Of a stretch of DNA of 49,414 nucleotides, positions 32,842 through 40,838 are shown piece after piece. The first letter of the stretch is position 1. Each line of letters begins with the position of its first letter. Below the pieces are notes generated by a model. The model saw nothing but the letters and a program-made list of their open reading frames with translations. It had not been told where the DNA came from and searched no databases. The stretch comes from an uncultured Phascolarctobacterium sp. (GTDB lineage Bacteria; Bacillota; Negativicutes; Acidaminococcales; Acidaminococcaceae): contig CASDXO010000010.1 in the NCBI GenBank assembly GCA_949285135.1, positions 1 through 49,414 on the forward strand. Reading direction: 5' to 3'. The position numbers were made by a program, and so were the translations under genes.

Positions 32842-34209
32842 ATGGCTCCGACAGAATATTTTCATTCGGTAAAATTACAGCGTGACAAATGTCAGGGCTG
32901 CGTATCCTGCGTCAAAGTCTGTCCGACGGAGGCTATCCGTGTGCGGGCAGGCAAGGCGGAAATATTGAGTGACCGCTGCGTAGACTGCGGCAGCTGCGCC
33001 AGAAAATGTCCCTACCATGCTTACAGTGTGGCAATGGATACGCTGGAAGGACTGGGAAACTATTCATATAATATCGTGCTGCCTGCACCGTCGCTGTATG
33101 CTCAGTTTCCAGTTTCCGTGCCGGTGGAAGATATCTGGCAGGGACTGCACACGCTGGGATTTGACGAGATTTTTGATGTGTCGCTGGCTTCCGAGTATGT
33201 GGCGCGTGAGATAGAAAGTTATGTAAAAAGCGATACGGGCGGACGCAGACCGCTGATTTCCAGCACCTGTCCTGCCGTACTGCGCCTGATTCAGGTCAAG
33301 TTTCCCGAGCTGATTAAGCAGCTGGTACCGGTACTGGCTCCGGCAGAGGCAGCGGCAATTTATGTGCGGCGGGAGGCAGCGGCTAAGCATAACCTTGCTC
33401 CTGAGCAGATCGGAGTCTGGTTCATTTCTCCCTGTCCGTCCAAGGAAAGTAATATCCGTCAGTCAGTAGATATGAAGCAGTCGCAGCTGACAGGCAGCTT
33501 CAGTCTGGCTGATATTTACGGCAGGCTGCTGAAATGTCTGGGCGGTGAAGGTAAGCTCAATGTGCGTACAGGTTCTTCCTACGGGATGGGCTGGGGCGCA
33601 TGCGGCGGTGAAGCGGCGTCTGCCGGACTGGAAAATGCGCTGGTCGTGGACGGTATCGACAATGTCTATGAAGTTTTGGAGCAGGTGTCCATGAACAAGA
33701 TGCCTCAGCTGGACTATATCGAGTGCAGTGCCTGTCAGGGCGGCTGCATCGGCGGTATGCTGGCAGCAGAAAACAGATTTGTGGCCCTGAGCAATCTGCA
33801 GCAGCGCATCCGCAAGATGCGGGAGCATGAGCCTGCGGACAGGTTAAAAGCCATGGCTGACCATATGCAGCTGCAAGATTTTCCTAAATCGGCAGATTAT
33901 CGCAAAAAAGTTGTGCCCCGTCCCATGATGCAGCTGGATGACGATATTATGGAAGCCATGAAGAAGTTCGAGCGCATGGAAGAAGTACTGCAGGATCTAC
34001 CCGGTCTGGACTGCGGGGCGTGCGGTGCCCCCAGCTGCCAGTGTCTGGCAGAAGACATCGTACAGGGGAAAGCCCATATTACGGACTGTATTTTTAAACT
34101 GCGCAGCAGCGTACATAAACTGGCTCAGGGTATGCTGGAGCTGGCGCGTCAGGTGCCTATCTCCCACGAGCCCGAGCCTGTGCAGAATTTTGAGGAGGAC
34201 GAAGAATGA
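32842..34209 (+). CDS. [FeFe]-hydrogenase-like iron-sulfur protein (HydS/HsfB-like)
   Basis: A 455-residue protein. Two N-terminal [4Fe-4S] motifs (CQGCVSCVKVCP, CVDCGSCARKCP) are followed by a domain related to the C-terminal part of [FeFe] hydrogenase. That domain has SSTCPAVLRLI in place of the catalytic TSCSPGW, SPCPSKES in place of MPCTAKK, and ECSACQGGCIGG at the third site. The C-terminus carries the CGACGAPSCQCLAEDI Fe-S domain. The changed motifs suggest it is not an ordinary H2-producing enzyme but a sensory or regulatory relative. It lies in the accessory operon just upstream of the true hydrogenase. AGAGGTGA precedes the ATG. Its stop overlaps the next start by 4 bases. Confidence 0.85.
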   Translation: MAPTEYFHSVKLQRDKCQGCVSCVKVCPTEAIRVRAGKAEILSDRCVDCGSCARKCPYHAYSVAMDTLEGLGNYSYNIVLPAPSLYAQFPVSVPVEDIWQGLHTLGFDEIFDVSLASEYVAREIESYVKSDTGGRRPLISSTCPAVLRLIQVKFPELIKQLVPVLAPAEAAAIYVRREAAAKHNLAPEQIGVWFISPCPSKESNIRQSVDMKQSQLTGSFSLADIYGRLLKCLGGEGKLNVRTGSSYGMGWGACGGEAASAGLENALVVDGIDNVYEVLEQVSMNKMPQLDYIECSACQGGCIGGMLAAENRFVALSNLQQRIRKMREHEPADRLKAMADHMQLQDFPKSADYRKKVVPRPMMQLDDDIMEAMKKFERMEEVLQDLPGLDCGACGAPSCQCLAEDIVQGKAHITDCIFKLRSSVHKLAQGMLELARQVPISHEPEPVQNFEEDEE

Positions 34210-34547
34210 AAGTCAAAGATATCATGGCAGCGCTGCCTTTAAAGCTGCTGACACCGGAAGCTGCTTTGGACGGCGAAATTGCAGGCGGCTATGCTTCTGA
34301 TTTATTAAGCAATGTCATGGGGCAGGCTCAGCCAGGCATGGTGTGGGTTACCATGCAGGGGCATCAGAACGTGGCGGCAGTAGCGTCGCTGATTGGTGTA
34401 GCAGCAGTCATCGTGGCTGGAGATTCGCCGGTAGCGGAAGATACGCTGAGCAAGGCAGCCCTCAATGAAGTAGTTATTTTCTCCACGGAGCTGTCAGCTT
34501 TTGAAATTATCGGCAGGCTGTACGAGCTGGGAGTGGGCAAAGAGTAA
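34206..34547 (+). CDS. DRTGG-domain protein, second copy
   Basis: A 113-residue single-domain relative of the protein at 32014 (LDGEIAGGYASDLLSNVMGQAQ, VWVTMQGHQNVAAVASLIGV). It is coupled to its neighbours at both ends: ATGA overlap with the upstream Fe-S protein and TAATG overlap with the PHP gene. GGAGGAC lies just before the ATG. Two different DRTGG proteins in one operon suggest a heteromeric ligand sensor (inference). Confidence 0.85.
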   Translation: MKVKDIMAALPLKLLTPEAALDGEIAGGYASDLLSNVMGQAQPGMVWVTMQGHQNVAAVASLIGVAAVIVAGDSPVAEDTLSKAALNEVVIFSTELSAFEIIGRLYELGVGKE

Positions 34548-35317
34548 TGCGCAGCATTCTGGCAGATTTTCATATTCACACGCTGCTTTCGCCCTGTGCG
34601 GAAATCGAGATGACGCCACACCATATCGTCATGCGGGCGGCAGAGTTCGGTATCGGTGCCATAGCCATTACCGACCACAACGCCTCGGCGAATGCACTGG
34701 CAGCGGTAAAAGCCGGCGAGCGCTATGGGGTAAAGGTTTTTCCGGGTATGGAAGTGGAATGTCTGGAGGAAGCCCATATCGTAGTGCTGTTTGATACGCT
34801 TAAACAGCTTAACGCCTGGCAGCAGCTGGTGGATGGCAAAATGAACGGGCTGCGCAACAATGCGGAAAAGTTTGGCGGCCAGTTTGTGGTAGACGACGAT
34901 GATAATTTCGTCCGCGAAGAAGAACGTCTGCTGCTGGCACCGCTGGAGCTGACAGCGGCAGAAGTTGTCCGTGAGGCTGAACATCTGGGCGGGATGAGTA
35001 TTGCTGCCCATATCGACCGGCCTTCCTACAGCATCGTAGGGCAGCTCGGCTTTATTGAACCTGGTTTTGGTTTTGCGGCAGCAGAGATTTCGGCAGCAGG
35101 CTGGAGAAACGGGATGCAGAGCAGAATGCAGCGTCTGGCAGGCTACCTGCCTTTTGTTACCAGTTCCGATGCGCACAATATTATGGATTTTGTGCAGGGG
35201 CCGAAAAATATTGTTACCGTAGAGAACCTTACCATAGCAGAGCTGAAACTGGCGCTCAACCACAGCAGCGGCCGCAGCTGGAAAGCAGGCTGTTTTGCTG
35301 ATTTTCAGGAGAAATAA
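34547..35317 (+). CDS. PHP-domain metal-dependent phosphoesterase
   Basis: A 256-residue PHP-family protein. Metal-binding motif I is DFHIHT (8-13), a further motif is ITDHN, and GMEVEC, HIDRP and SSDAH supply the remaining ligands. Relatives hydrolyse phosphate esters such as histidinol phosphate or oligonucleotides. In hydrogenase operons the substrate is unknown; nucleotide turnover linked to the RsbW-like ATPase is possible but unproven. It is the last gene of the accessory operon. No terminator is visible before the hydC promoter. Confidence 0.9.
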   Translation: MRSILADFHIHTLLSPCAEIEMTPHHIVMRAAEFGIGAIAITDHNASANALAAVKAGERYGVKVFPGMEVECLEEAHIVVLFDTLKQLNAWQQLVDGKMNGLRNNAEKFGGQFVVDDDDNFVREEERLLLAPLELTAAEVVREAEHLGGMSIAAHIDRPSYSIVGQLGFIEPGFGFAAAEISAAGWRNGMQSRMQRLAGYLPFVTSSDAHNIMDFVQGPKNIVTVENLTIAELKLALNHSSGRSWKAGCFADFQEK

Positions 35318-35351
35318 GCTATACTAATTTACATAAAAGCAATAAACAGTG

Positions 35352-35380
35352 TTGAATATATAAAATAAAAATGCTATACT
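35352..35380 (+). promoter_or_regulatory. Promoter of the hydrogenase operon
   Basis: TTGAAT (35352-35357) and TATACT (35375-35380) with a 17-base spacer, 43 bases before hydC. Confidence 0.78.
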
Positions 35381-35422
35381 GATTTTAAATCTGTTACAAT
35401 ATTCAGGTAAAGGAGAATCACC

Positions 35423-35920
35423 ATGAGCCTAATTAACCAAAAATGCAGCTGCTGCTGCGGCGAAAATCCTGAAAAAGTTCAGGTGGATGCAATCTTAGCT
35501 AAATATGAGGGCAAAAAAGGTTCCCTTATTCCGATTCTGCAGGAAGTGCAGAGCCTGTATAATTATCTGCCCAAGGATGTACTGGAATATGTGGCGTCGA
35601 AAACCGGCGTACCCATTTCCGAAATCTATGGTGTAGTAACTTTTTATTCCCTGTTTCATCTCAACCCCCGCGGACGCAACATCATTCGTGTCTGCCAGGG
35701 CACTGCCTGCCACGTACGCGGCGGCAAGCTGATCCTGCAGGCTCTGGAAAAAGAGCTGGGCATCAAGGCAGGGCACACTACGGAAGATTTGCGCTACACG
35801 CTGGAAACCGTTGCCTGCATCGGTGCGTGCGGACTTGCGCCCGTCATGCAGATTAACGACGATACTCATGGCCGTCTGACTCCGGATAAACTGCCGGCTA
35901 TTTTAAAAAGGTATCAGTAA
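35423..35920 (+). CDS. hydC: NAD-linked [FeFe] hydrogenase subunit HydC (NuoE-like)
   Basis: A 165-residue thioredoxin-like [2Fe-2S] protein of the NuoE family. The four ligands are Cys91 and Cys96 (CQGTAC) and Cys132 and Cys136 (CIGAC). An N-terminal CSCCCG cluster is an extra oddity. HydC passes electrons between HydB and the rest of the bifurcating complex, which couples ferredoxin and NADH oxidation to H2 formation, or the reverse. AAAGGAG precedes the ATG. It is the first gene of the hydC-E-D-B-A order. Confidence 0.93.
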   Translation: MSLINQKCSCCCGENPEKVQVDAILAKYEGKKGSLIPILQEVQSLYNYLPKDVLEYVASKTGVPISEIYGVVTFYSLFHLNPRGRNIIRVCQGTACHVRGGKLILQALEKELGIKAGHTTEDLRYTLETVACIGACGLAPVMQINDDTHGRLTPDKLPAILKRYQ

Positions 35921-35923
35921 ATC

Positions 35924-36478
35924 ATGCGTGAGCTGTCATTGCATATATTGGATCTGGCACAAAATTCCATTGAGGCCGGAGCCAGAAATCTTATTGTGGC
36001 AATCAATGAGAATGAAAACGGCTTTTTCGTTTTCAGCATCGAGGATGACGGCAGAGGGATGAGCCCGGAGCTTTTGCGGCAGGTGCGCGATCCGTTTACG
36101 ACTACCAGACTGAGCCGCAAGGTGGGCATGGGCATACCCTTTATTGATATGGTGACCCAGCAATGCGGAGGTCATCTGGAAATTACCTCGGAAAAAGGAA
36201 AAGGTACCAGGATTGCTGCTTATTTTGCCGCCGGCAACATTGATATGCCGCCTTTGGGCGATATTGCAGCCAGCGTCAGAGTACTTTTGGCCGGAGCGCC
36301 CTGGATAGATCTTGAGTTTATCTACTGCTGCGGTCAGGGAAGACTGGATTTTTCCACCTGTCAGGTGCGGGAGATACTCGGCGATGCTGCCGATTTTGCC
36401 AACCCGGAGATTTCCCTCTGGCTGGAAGAATACTTAAAACAGGAAATTGCCAAAGTAAAAGGTATGGAGGTTCAATAA
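35924..36478 (+). CDS. GHKL ATPase-domain protein of the hydrogenase operon
   Basis: A 184-residue protein. The N-terminal 110 residues form a histidine-kinase-like ATPase: the N box has DLAQNSIEAGA, G1 is DDGRGM and G2 is GMGIPF. There is no phosphoacceptor histidine domain and no membrane segment. The C-terminal 70 residues are not recognised. In the acetogen hyd operon the gene at this position was named hydE, which should not be confused with the HydE maturase. Regulation of the hydrogenase is plausible. It begins 3 bases after the hydC stop and ends next to the following ATG. Confidence 0.88.
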   Translation: MRELSLHILDLAQNSIEAGARNLIVAINENENGFFVFSIEDDGRGMSPELLRQVRDPFTTTRLSRKVGMGIPFIDMVTQQCGGHLEITSEKGKGTRIAAYFAAGNIDMPPLGDIAASVRVLLAGAPWIDLEFIYCCGQGRLDFSTCQVREILGDAADFANPEISLWLEEYLKQEIAKVKGMEVQ

Positions 36479-36847
36479 ATGAAAAGCTTGGAAGATTTGC
36501 ATAAACTGCGTGAAAAACTGAAAGCGGACATCAAACTGCGCAAGGATGAAGGCACCAAGATCATCGTAGGTATGGGTACCTGCGGTATCGCTGCAGGCGC
36601 GCGCGAAGTGATGAGTGCTATTTTGGACGAACTGGCAGTACGCAAGCTGCTTAACGTGCAGGTGCAGCAGACCGGCTGCATCGGTATGTGCGAGAAGGAA
36701 GTGCTGGTAGACGTTATTCGTCCCGGCGAGCCCCGCATTACCTACGGCAAGGTTAAACCCGAGGATGTGAAAAAGATTATTGCCGAGCATGTGGTTAACG
36801 GCCGCATCGTGGAAGAACTCGTTGTCGGCAAGCTGGAACAGGAATAA
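36479..36847 (+). CDS. hydD: Hydrogenase subunit HydD, thioredoxin-like ferredoxin
   Basis: A 122-residue [2Fe-2S]-ferredoxin-like protein with a helical N-terminus and a thioredoxin-like fold. Cys35 (GTCGIAAGA) and Cys67/Cys71 (TGCIGMCEKE) match the ligand pattern of NuoE-type ferredoxins. Where the second cysteine of a C-x4-C pair would be, there is Gly, so only three of the four usual ligands are visible. It may bind a different cluster or none. The ATG directly follows the upstream stop (TAAATG) with GGAGG just inside the previous gene. Position and order match hydD of acetogens. Confidence 0.85.
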   Translation: MKSLEDLHKLREKLKADIKLRKDEGTKIIVGMGTCGIAAGAREVMSAILDELAVRKLLNVQVQQTGCIGMCEKEVLVDVIRPGEPRITYGKVKPEDVKKIIAEHVVNGRIVEELVVGKLEQE

Positions 36848-36867
36848 TTTTTTTGGAGGAGAGAATT

Positions 36868-38658
36868 ATGCAGCATATCAGAGCTCATGTTTTGGTTTGT
36901 GGCGGCACGGGCTGTAAATCCGCAGGTTCTAAGGAGATCCAGCTCAGCTTTGCCAAATATCTGGAAGAATACGGCCTGCAGAACGAGGTCATGCTGGTTG
37001 AAACCGGCTGTCACGGCTTCTGCGAGCACGGGCCACTGGTTATCGTCTATCCGGAAGGCACTTTCTACTGCCATGTAAAACCGGAAGACGTCAAAGAGAT
37101 TGTGGAAAATCATTTGTATAAAGGCCGCATCGTGGAACGTTTGCTGTATCGTGAGCCCCTGAGCCATGAACAGGTACCCAATTATTCGGAAATCGGCTTC
37201 TATAAAAAACAGCAGCGTCTGGTACTGGCCAACTGCGGCGCCATCAATCCGGAAATGATTGAGGAATATATCGCTGTTGGCGGTTATGAAGCTCTGGCCA
37301 AGGCAGTTACTACCATGACGCCGGAAGACGTTATCGACGAAGTGAAAAAATCCGGTCTGCGCGGACGCGGCGGCGGCGGTTTCCCGACGGGCATGAAATG
37401 GCAGTTTGCCAAAAATTCCGTCAGTGATAAAAAATACGTTATCTGTAATGCCGATGAAGGTGACCCGGGTGCGTTCATGGACCGCAGCGTGCTGGAAGGC
37501 GACCCGCACCGCGTACTGGAAGGTATGGCTATCTGCGGTTATGCTATCGGCGCCGATGAAGGCTATATTTATGTGCGTGCCGAATATCCGCTGGCTATTA
37601 AACGCCTGCGCACCGCTATTGAGCAGGCAGAAGCAATGGGCCTCCTGGGTGAGAATATTTTCGGCAGCGGTTTTAACTTTACCTTACATATTAAAGAAGG
37701 CGCAGGCGCATTCGTCTGCGGCGAAGAAACCGCCCTTATGGCTTCTATTGAAGGCAAGCGCGGCATGCCCCGTCCCCGTCCGCCGTTTCCGGCTGTTTCC
37801 GGTCTGTGGGGCAAACCGACTAATATCAATAATGTAGAAACCTTTGCCAACGTAGCCCAGATTATCGTCAACGGTGCCGACTGGTACTGTCAGTACGGTA
37901 CGCAGGGCTCCAAGGGTACCAAGGTTTTCGCCCTTACCGGCAAAATTAACAACACCGGTCTGGCAGAAGTACCCATGGGTATTACCATGCGCGAGATTAT
38001 CTACGACATCGGCGGCGGCATTACCAACGGCAAGAAATTCAAGGCCGTACAAATCGGCGGCCCGTCCGGCGGCTGTCTGCCGGAATCCATGCTGGATCTG
38101 CCGGTTGATTATGATTCCCTGATTGCTGCTGGTGCGATGATGGGCAGCGGCGGTCTGGTTGTTATGGATGAAGACACCTGCATGGTGGATGTTGCAAAAT
38201 TCTTCCTGAACTTCACCCAGTCCGAATCCTGCGGTAAATGCACGCCGTGCCGCGAGGGCACCAAGCGCATGCTGGAGATTCTGACCCGCATTACCGAAGG
38301 ACAGGGCAGGGAAGGCGATATTGAGCTGCTGGAAAATCTGGCCAAGAATATTAAGGAAACCGCTCTGTGCGGACTGGGACAGACTGCTCCTAATCCTGTA
38401 CTGAGCACTTTGAAATATTTCCGCGACGAATACGAAGCACATATTAAGGAAAAACGCTGTCCGGCAGGCGTATGCGAAAAGCTGGCCAGCTACACCATTA
38501 CCGATGCCTGCCGCGGCTGCGGACTGTGCGCCCGCAACTGCCCGGTACAGGCTATCAGCGGTAAGATTAAGGAAAAACACGTTATCAATCAGGATATCTG
38601 TATTAAATGTGGTGCCTGCATGGCTGCATGTCCGTTTAAGGCTATCACCAAGGGTTAA
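36868..38658 (+). CDS. hydB: NAD-linked [FeFe] hydrogenase subunit HydB (NuoF-like)
   Basis: A 596-residue flavoprotein with four parts in order. An N-terminal [2Fe-2S] domain has Cys11, Cys16, Cys48 and Cys52. The NuoF core has the FMN/NADH site GLRGRGGGGFPTGMKW (about 163-178) and an SLBB region. An iron-sulfur motif ESCGKCTPCREGT follows. Two C-terminal [4Fe-4S] ferredoxin motifs (CRGCGLCARNCP, CIKCGACMAACP) complete the chain. It carries the flavin where electrons from NADH and ferredoxin meet in bifurcating hydrogenases. GGAGGAGAG supports the ATG at 36868; an in-frame TTG at 36853 overlaps that site. Confidence 0.96.
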   Translation: MQHIRAHVLVCGGTGCKSAGSKEIQLSFAKYLEEYGLQNEVMLVETGCHGFCEHGPLVIVYPEGTFYCHVKPEDVKEIVENHLYKGRIVERLLYREPLSHEQVPNYSEIGFYKKQQRLVLANCGAINPEMIEEYIAVGGYEALAKAVTTMTPEDVIDEVKKSGLRGRGGGGFPTGMKWQFAKNSVSDKKYVICNADEGDPGAFMDRSVLEGDPHRVLEGMAICGYAIGADEGYIYVRAEYPLAIKRLRTAIEQAEAMGLLGENIFGSGFNFTLHIKEGAGAFVCGEETALMASIEGKRGMPRPRPPFPAVSGLWGKPTNINNVETFANVAQIIVNGADWYCQYGTQGSKGTKVFALTGKINNTGLAEVPMGITMREIIYDIGGGITNGKKFKAVQIGGPSGGCLPESMLDLPVDYDSLIAAGAMMGSGGLVVMDEDTCMVDVAKFFLNFTQSESCGKCTPCREGTKRMLEILTRITEGQGREGDIELLENLAKNIKETALCGLGQTAPNPVLSTLKYFRDEYEAHIKEKRCPAGVCEKLASYTITDACRGCGLCARNCPVQAISGKIKEKHVINQDICIKCGACMAACPFKAITKG

Positions 38659-38673
38659 GGAGGAGCACGGACG

Positions 38674-40398
38674 ATGACTATGGTAAATTTAACTATCAAC
38701 GGCAAACAAATCCAGGCTCCGCAGGGAGCTACCATTCTGGAAGCTGCCCGTGCGGCCGGAGTATATATTCCGACTCTGTGCTATCATCCCGAGCTGCGTC
38801 CCGAAGGCGCCTGCCGTCTGTGCATGGTGGAAGCTTCCGGCGCACGTACGCTGGTTGCCTCCTGCGTTTATCCCGTCAGCGAGGGCATGGTGGTGAAAAC
38901 TAACACGGACAAGGTACGTGAAGCGCGCAAAACCGTGGTGGAACTGCTTTTAGCCAACCATCCGAAAGATTGTCTGTGCTGCCAGAAGAGCGGTGACTGC
39001 GAGCTGCAGAAGATTGCTGCTGACCTGGGTCTGCGCAGGATTCGTTTTGAAGGCGGCGAGACCAAGGCCCACACCATCGACTGCAGTAATCCGTCGCTGG
39101 TACGCGACCAGGAAAAATGTATCCTCTGCGGCCGCTGCATCCGTATCTGCCGCGATGTACAAGGGATGAGCGTCTACAGCTTTGCGGGACGCGGCTTCAA
39201 TACCATCGTTTCCACTGCTTTTGAGCATGACCTGAAAGACGCTGTCTGCACCTACTGCGGTCAGTGCGCAAGTGTCTGCCCGACCGGCGCTATTGTGGAA
39301 AAAGACGATACCGAACAGGTATGGAAAGCTATTAACGACCCCGACAAGGTGGTCATCGTGCAGACTGCTCCTTCCGTGCGCGTGGCACTGGGCGAGGAGC
39401 TGGGCATTCCGGCAGGCAGCATCGTTACCGGCAAGATGGTAGCAGCACTGCGCAGTCTGGGCTTTGACAAGGTCTTCGATACCAATTTTTCTGCCGACCT
39501 GACTATTATGGAAGAAGGGCACGAATTCATCGACCGTCTGCAAAACGGCGGCGTGCTGCCCATGATTACTTCCTGCAGTCCCGGCTGGGTAAATATGATC
39601 GAACTGAAATATCCTGAACTGCTGCCGCATCTTTCGACGGCGAAATCTCCGCAGCAGATGTTCGGCGCCGTAGCTAAAACCTATTATGCAGAAAAAGCCG
39701 GTATCGACCCGGCAAAGATTGTCAGCGTTTCCGTAATGCCCTGCACAGCTAAAAAAGCCGAAGCACAGCGTGAGGAAATGTGCGACAGCGGCTATCGTGA
39801 TGTAGACATTGTTATTACTACACGTGAGCTGGGACGCATGATCCGCGAAGCCGGCATCGACTTTGTATCCCTGCCGGAAGAAAACTTTGATTCCCCGCTG
39901 GGTACCGGCACCGGTGCAGCGGTAATCTTTGGCAATACGGGCGGCGTTATGGAAGCTGCGCTGCGTACTGTGGCTGACGTTGTCAGCGGTGAGGATCTGC
40001 CCAAGATTGAGTACGACGAAGTTCGCGGCATGGAAGAAACCCGCGAAGCTGTGCTAACTATTGCCGGTAAGGAAATCAGGATTGCCGTTGTCAATACCCT
40101 GGGTTCAGCGCGCAAGATGCTGGAACGCATCAAAGCAGGTACTGCTGATTATCAGTTTATCGAAGTTATGGCCTGCCCGGGCGGCTGCATCGGCGGCGGC
40201 GGACAGCCTGTTCCTGTGAACCGCGAAATCAGGCAGATGCGCCGTGAGGCTCTGTTTGACTGCGACAGAATGAGTGAATTACGAAAATCGCATGAAAATC
40301 CTGAAATTAAGGCGCTTTATGATAATTGGCTGGGAAAACCTCTCGGAGAAAAAGCACATCATCTACTGCACACGCACTATTCAGCAAAAGTGCGTTAA
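38674..40398 (+). CDS. hydA: [FeFe] hydrogenase catalytic subunit HydA (NADP/NAD-linked type)
   Basis: A 574-residue catalytic subunit. In order there is an N-terminal [2Fe-2S] domain (CYHPELRPEGACRLCMVE), a His-ligated cluster domain (HPKDCLCCQKSGDCELQ), two [4Fe-4S] motifs (CILCGRCIRICR, CTYCGQCASVCP) and the H-cluster domain. The H-cluster motifs are TSCSPGW (Cys301), MPCTAKK (Cys357) and MACPGGCIGGG (Cys501, Cys505). A small-subunit-like C-terminal tail ends the chain. It reduces protons or oxidises H2. Maturation genes hydEFG are not in the window. AAGGAGGAG lies 8 bases before the ATG. A strong terminator follows. Confidence 0.97.
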   Translation: MTMVNLTINGKQIQAPQGATILEAARAAGVYIPTLCYHPELRPEGACRLCMVEASGARTLVASCVYPVSEGMVVKTNTDKVREARKTVVELLLANHPKDCLCCQKSGDCELQKIAADLGLRRIRFEGGETKAHTIDCSNPSLVRDQEKCILCGRCIRICRDVQGMSVYSFAGRGFNTIVSTAFEHDLKDAVCTYCGQCASVCPTGAIVEKDDTEQVWKAINDPDKVVIVQTAPSVRVALGEELGIPAGSIVTGKMVAALRSLGFDKVFDTNFSADLTIMEEGHEFIDRLQNGGVLPMITSCSPGWVNMIELKYPELLPHLSTAKSPQQMFGAVAKTYYAEKAGIDPAKIVSVSVMPCTAKKAEAQREEMCDSGYRDVDIVITTRELGRMIREAGIDFVSLPEENFDSPLGTGTGAAVIFGNTGGVMEAALRTVADVVSGEDLPKIEYDEVRGMEETREAVLTIAGKEIRIAVVNTLGSARKMLERIKAGTADYQFIEVMACPGGCIGGGGQPVPVNREIRQMRREALFDCDRMSELRKSHENPEIKALYDNWLGKPLGEKAHHLLHTHYSAKVR

Positions 40399-40420
40399 AA
40401 ATACTTAAATAACGGCACAA

Positions 40421-40455
40421 AAACCCCTTTCAAAATTATTTTGAAAGGGGTTTTT
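40421..40455 (+). terminator. Terminator of the hydrogenase operon
   Basis: A perfect 15-bp stem (40421-40435 with 40439-40453) around TTA, followed by further T residues. Confidence 0.93.
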
Positions 40456-40564
40456 AATTGAATGTGTAAAGAAAATGCTTGATATGTTACAGTTTTATTG
40501 TTATTATAATAGACGTCAGAAGAAGTGAGATTGTAAAAAAATCTCAAAAACATTGAAGAAAGTG

Positions 40565-40593
40565 TGAAATATTTTTGCGCAATATGTTATAAT
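40565..40593 (+). promoter_or_regulatory. Probable promoter of the propionate operon
   Basis: An extended -10, TG-T-TATAAT (40585-40593), with the weak -35 TGAAAT (40565-40570) and a 17-base spacer. It gives a leader of about 240 bases before the CoA-transferase gene. A second TATAAT at 40505-40510 has no well-spaced -35. Confidence 0.6.
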
Positions 40594-40599
40594 TGTGTC

Positions 40600-40838
40600 A
40601 AAAATAAAAAATAATTTCATCAGAAAGCGTTTCGGCAGCAGGAGTTTTCTGGCTGATGTCGAATACATGTGGTAGAAAGGGTATGAGTGTGCGATTGCAC
40701 CTGATATTCTTTGAAATCCGGTAAAATCTTATTTGTAACTTAATCAGCATTATGTGTGGGTTGGCGGCAAATAAGTTTTATTTATAAGGGAATCCCTTAC
40801 TAATAAGAATGTCCTAATTATTAAGGAGGCAGGTAAAC
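40600..40838 (+). promoter_or_regulatory. Long untranslated leader of the propionate operon
   Basis: About 240 bases without a gene of normal size. It holds a GTGCGATTGCAC inverted repeat (around 40690), an AAGGGAATCCCTT hairpin (around 40788) and a possible 22-codon ORF at 40656-40724 behind CAGGAG. No known riboswitch was recognised and there is no terminator in it, so any control would be at translation or RNA stability. Confidence 0.45.

Noticed and set aside
32842..34209. Second functional [FeFe] hydrogenase
   Set aside because: The H-cluster motifs are changed (SSTCP, SPCPSKE) and the chain is short. A regulatory or sensory relative is more likely than an active enzyme.
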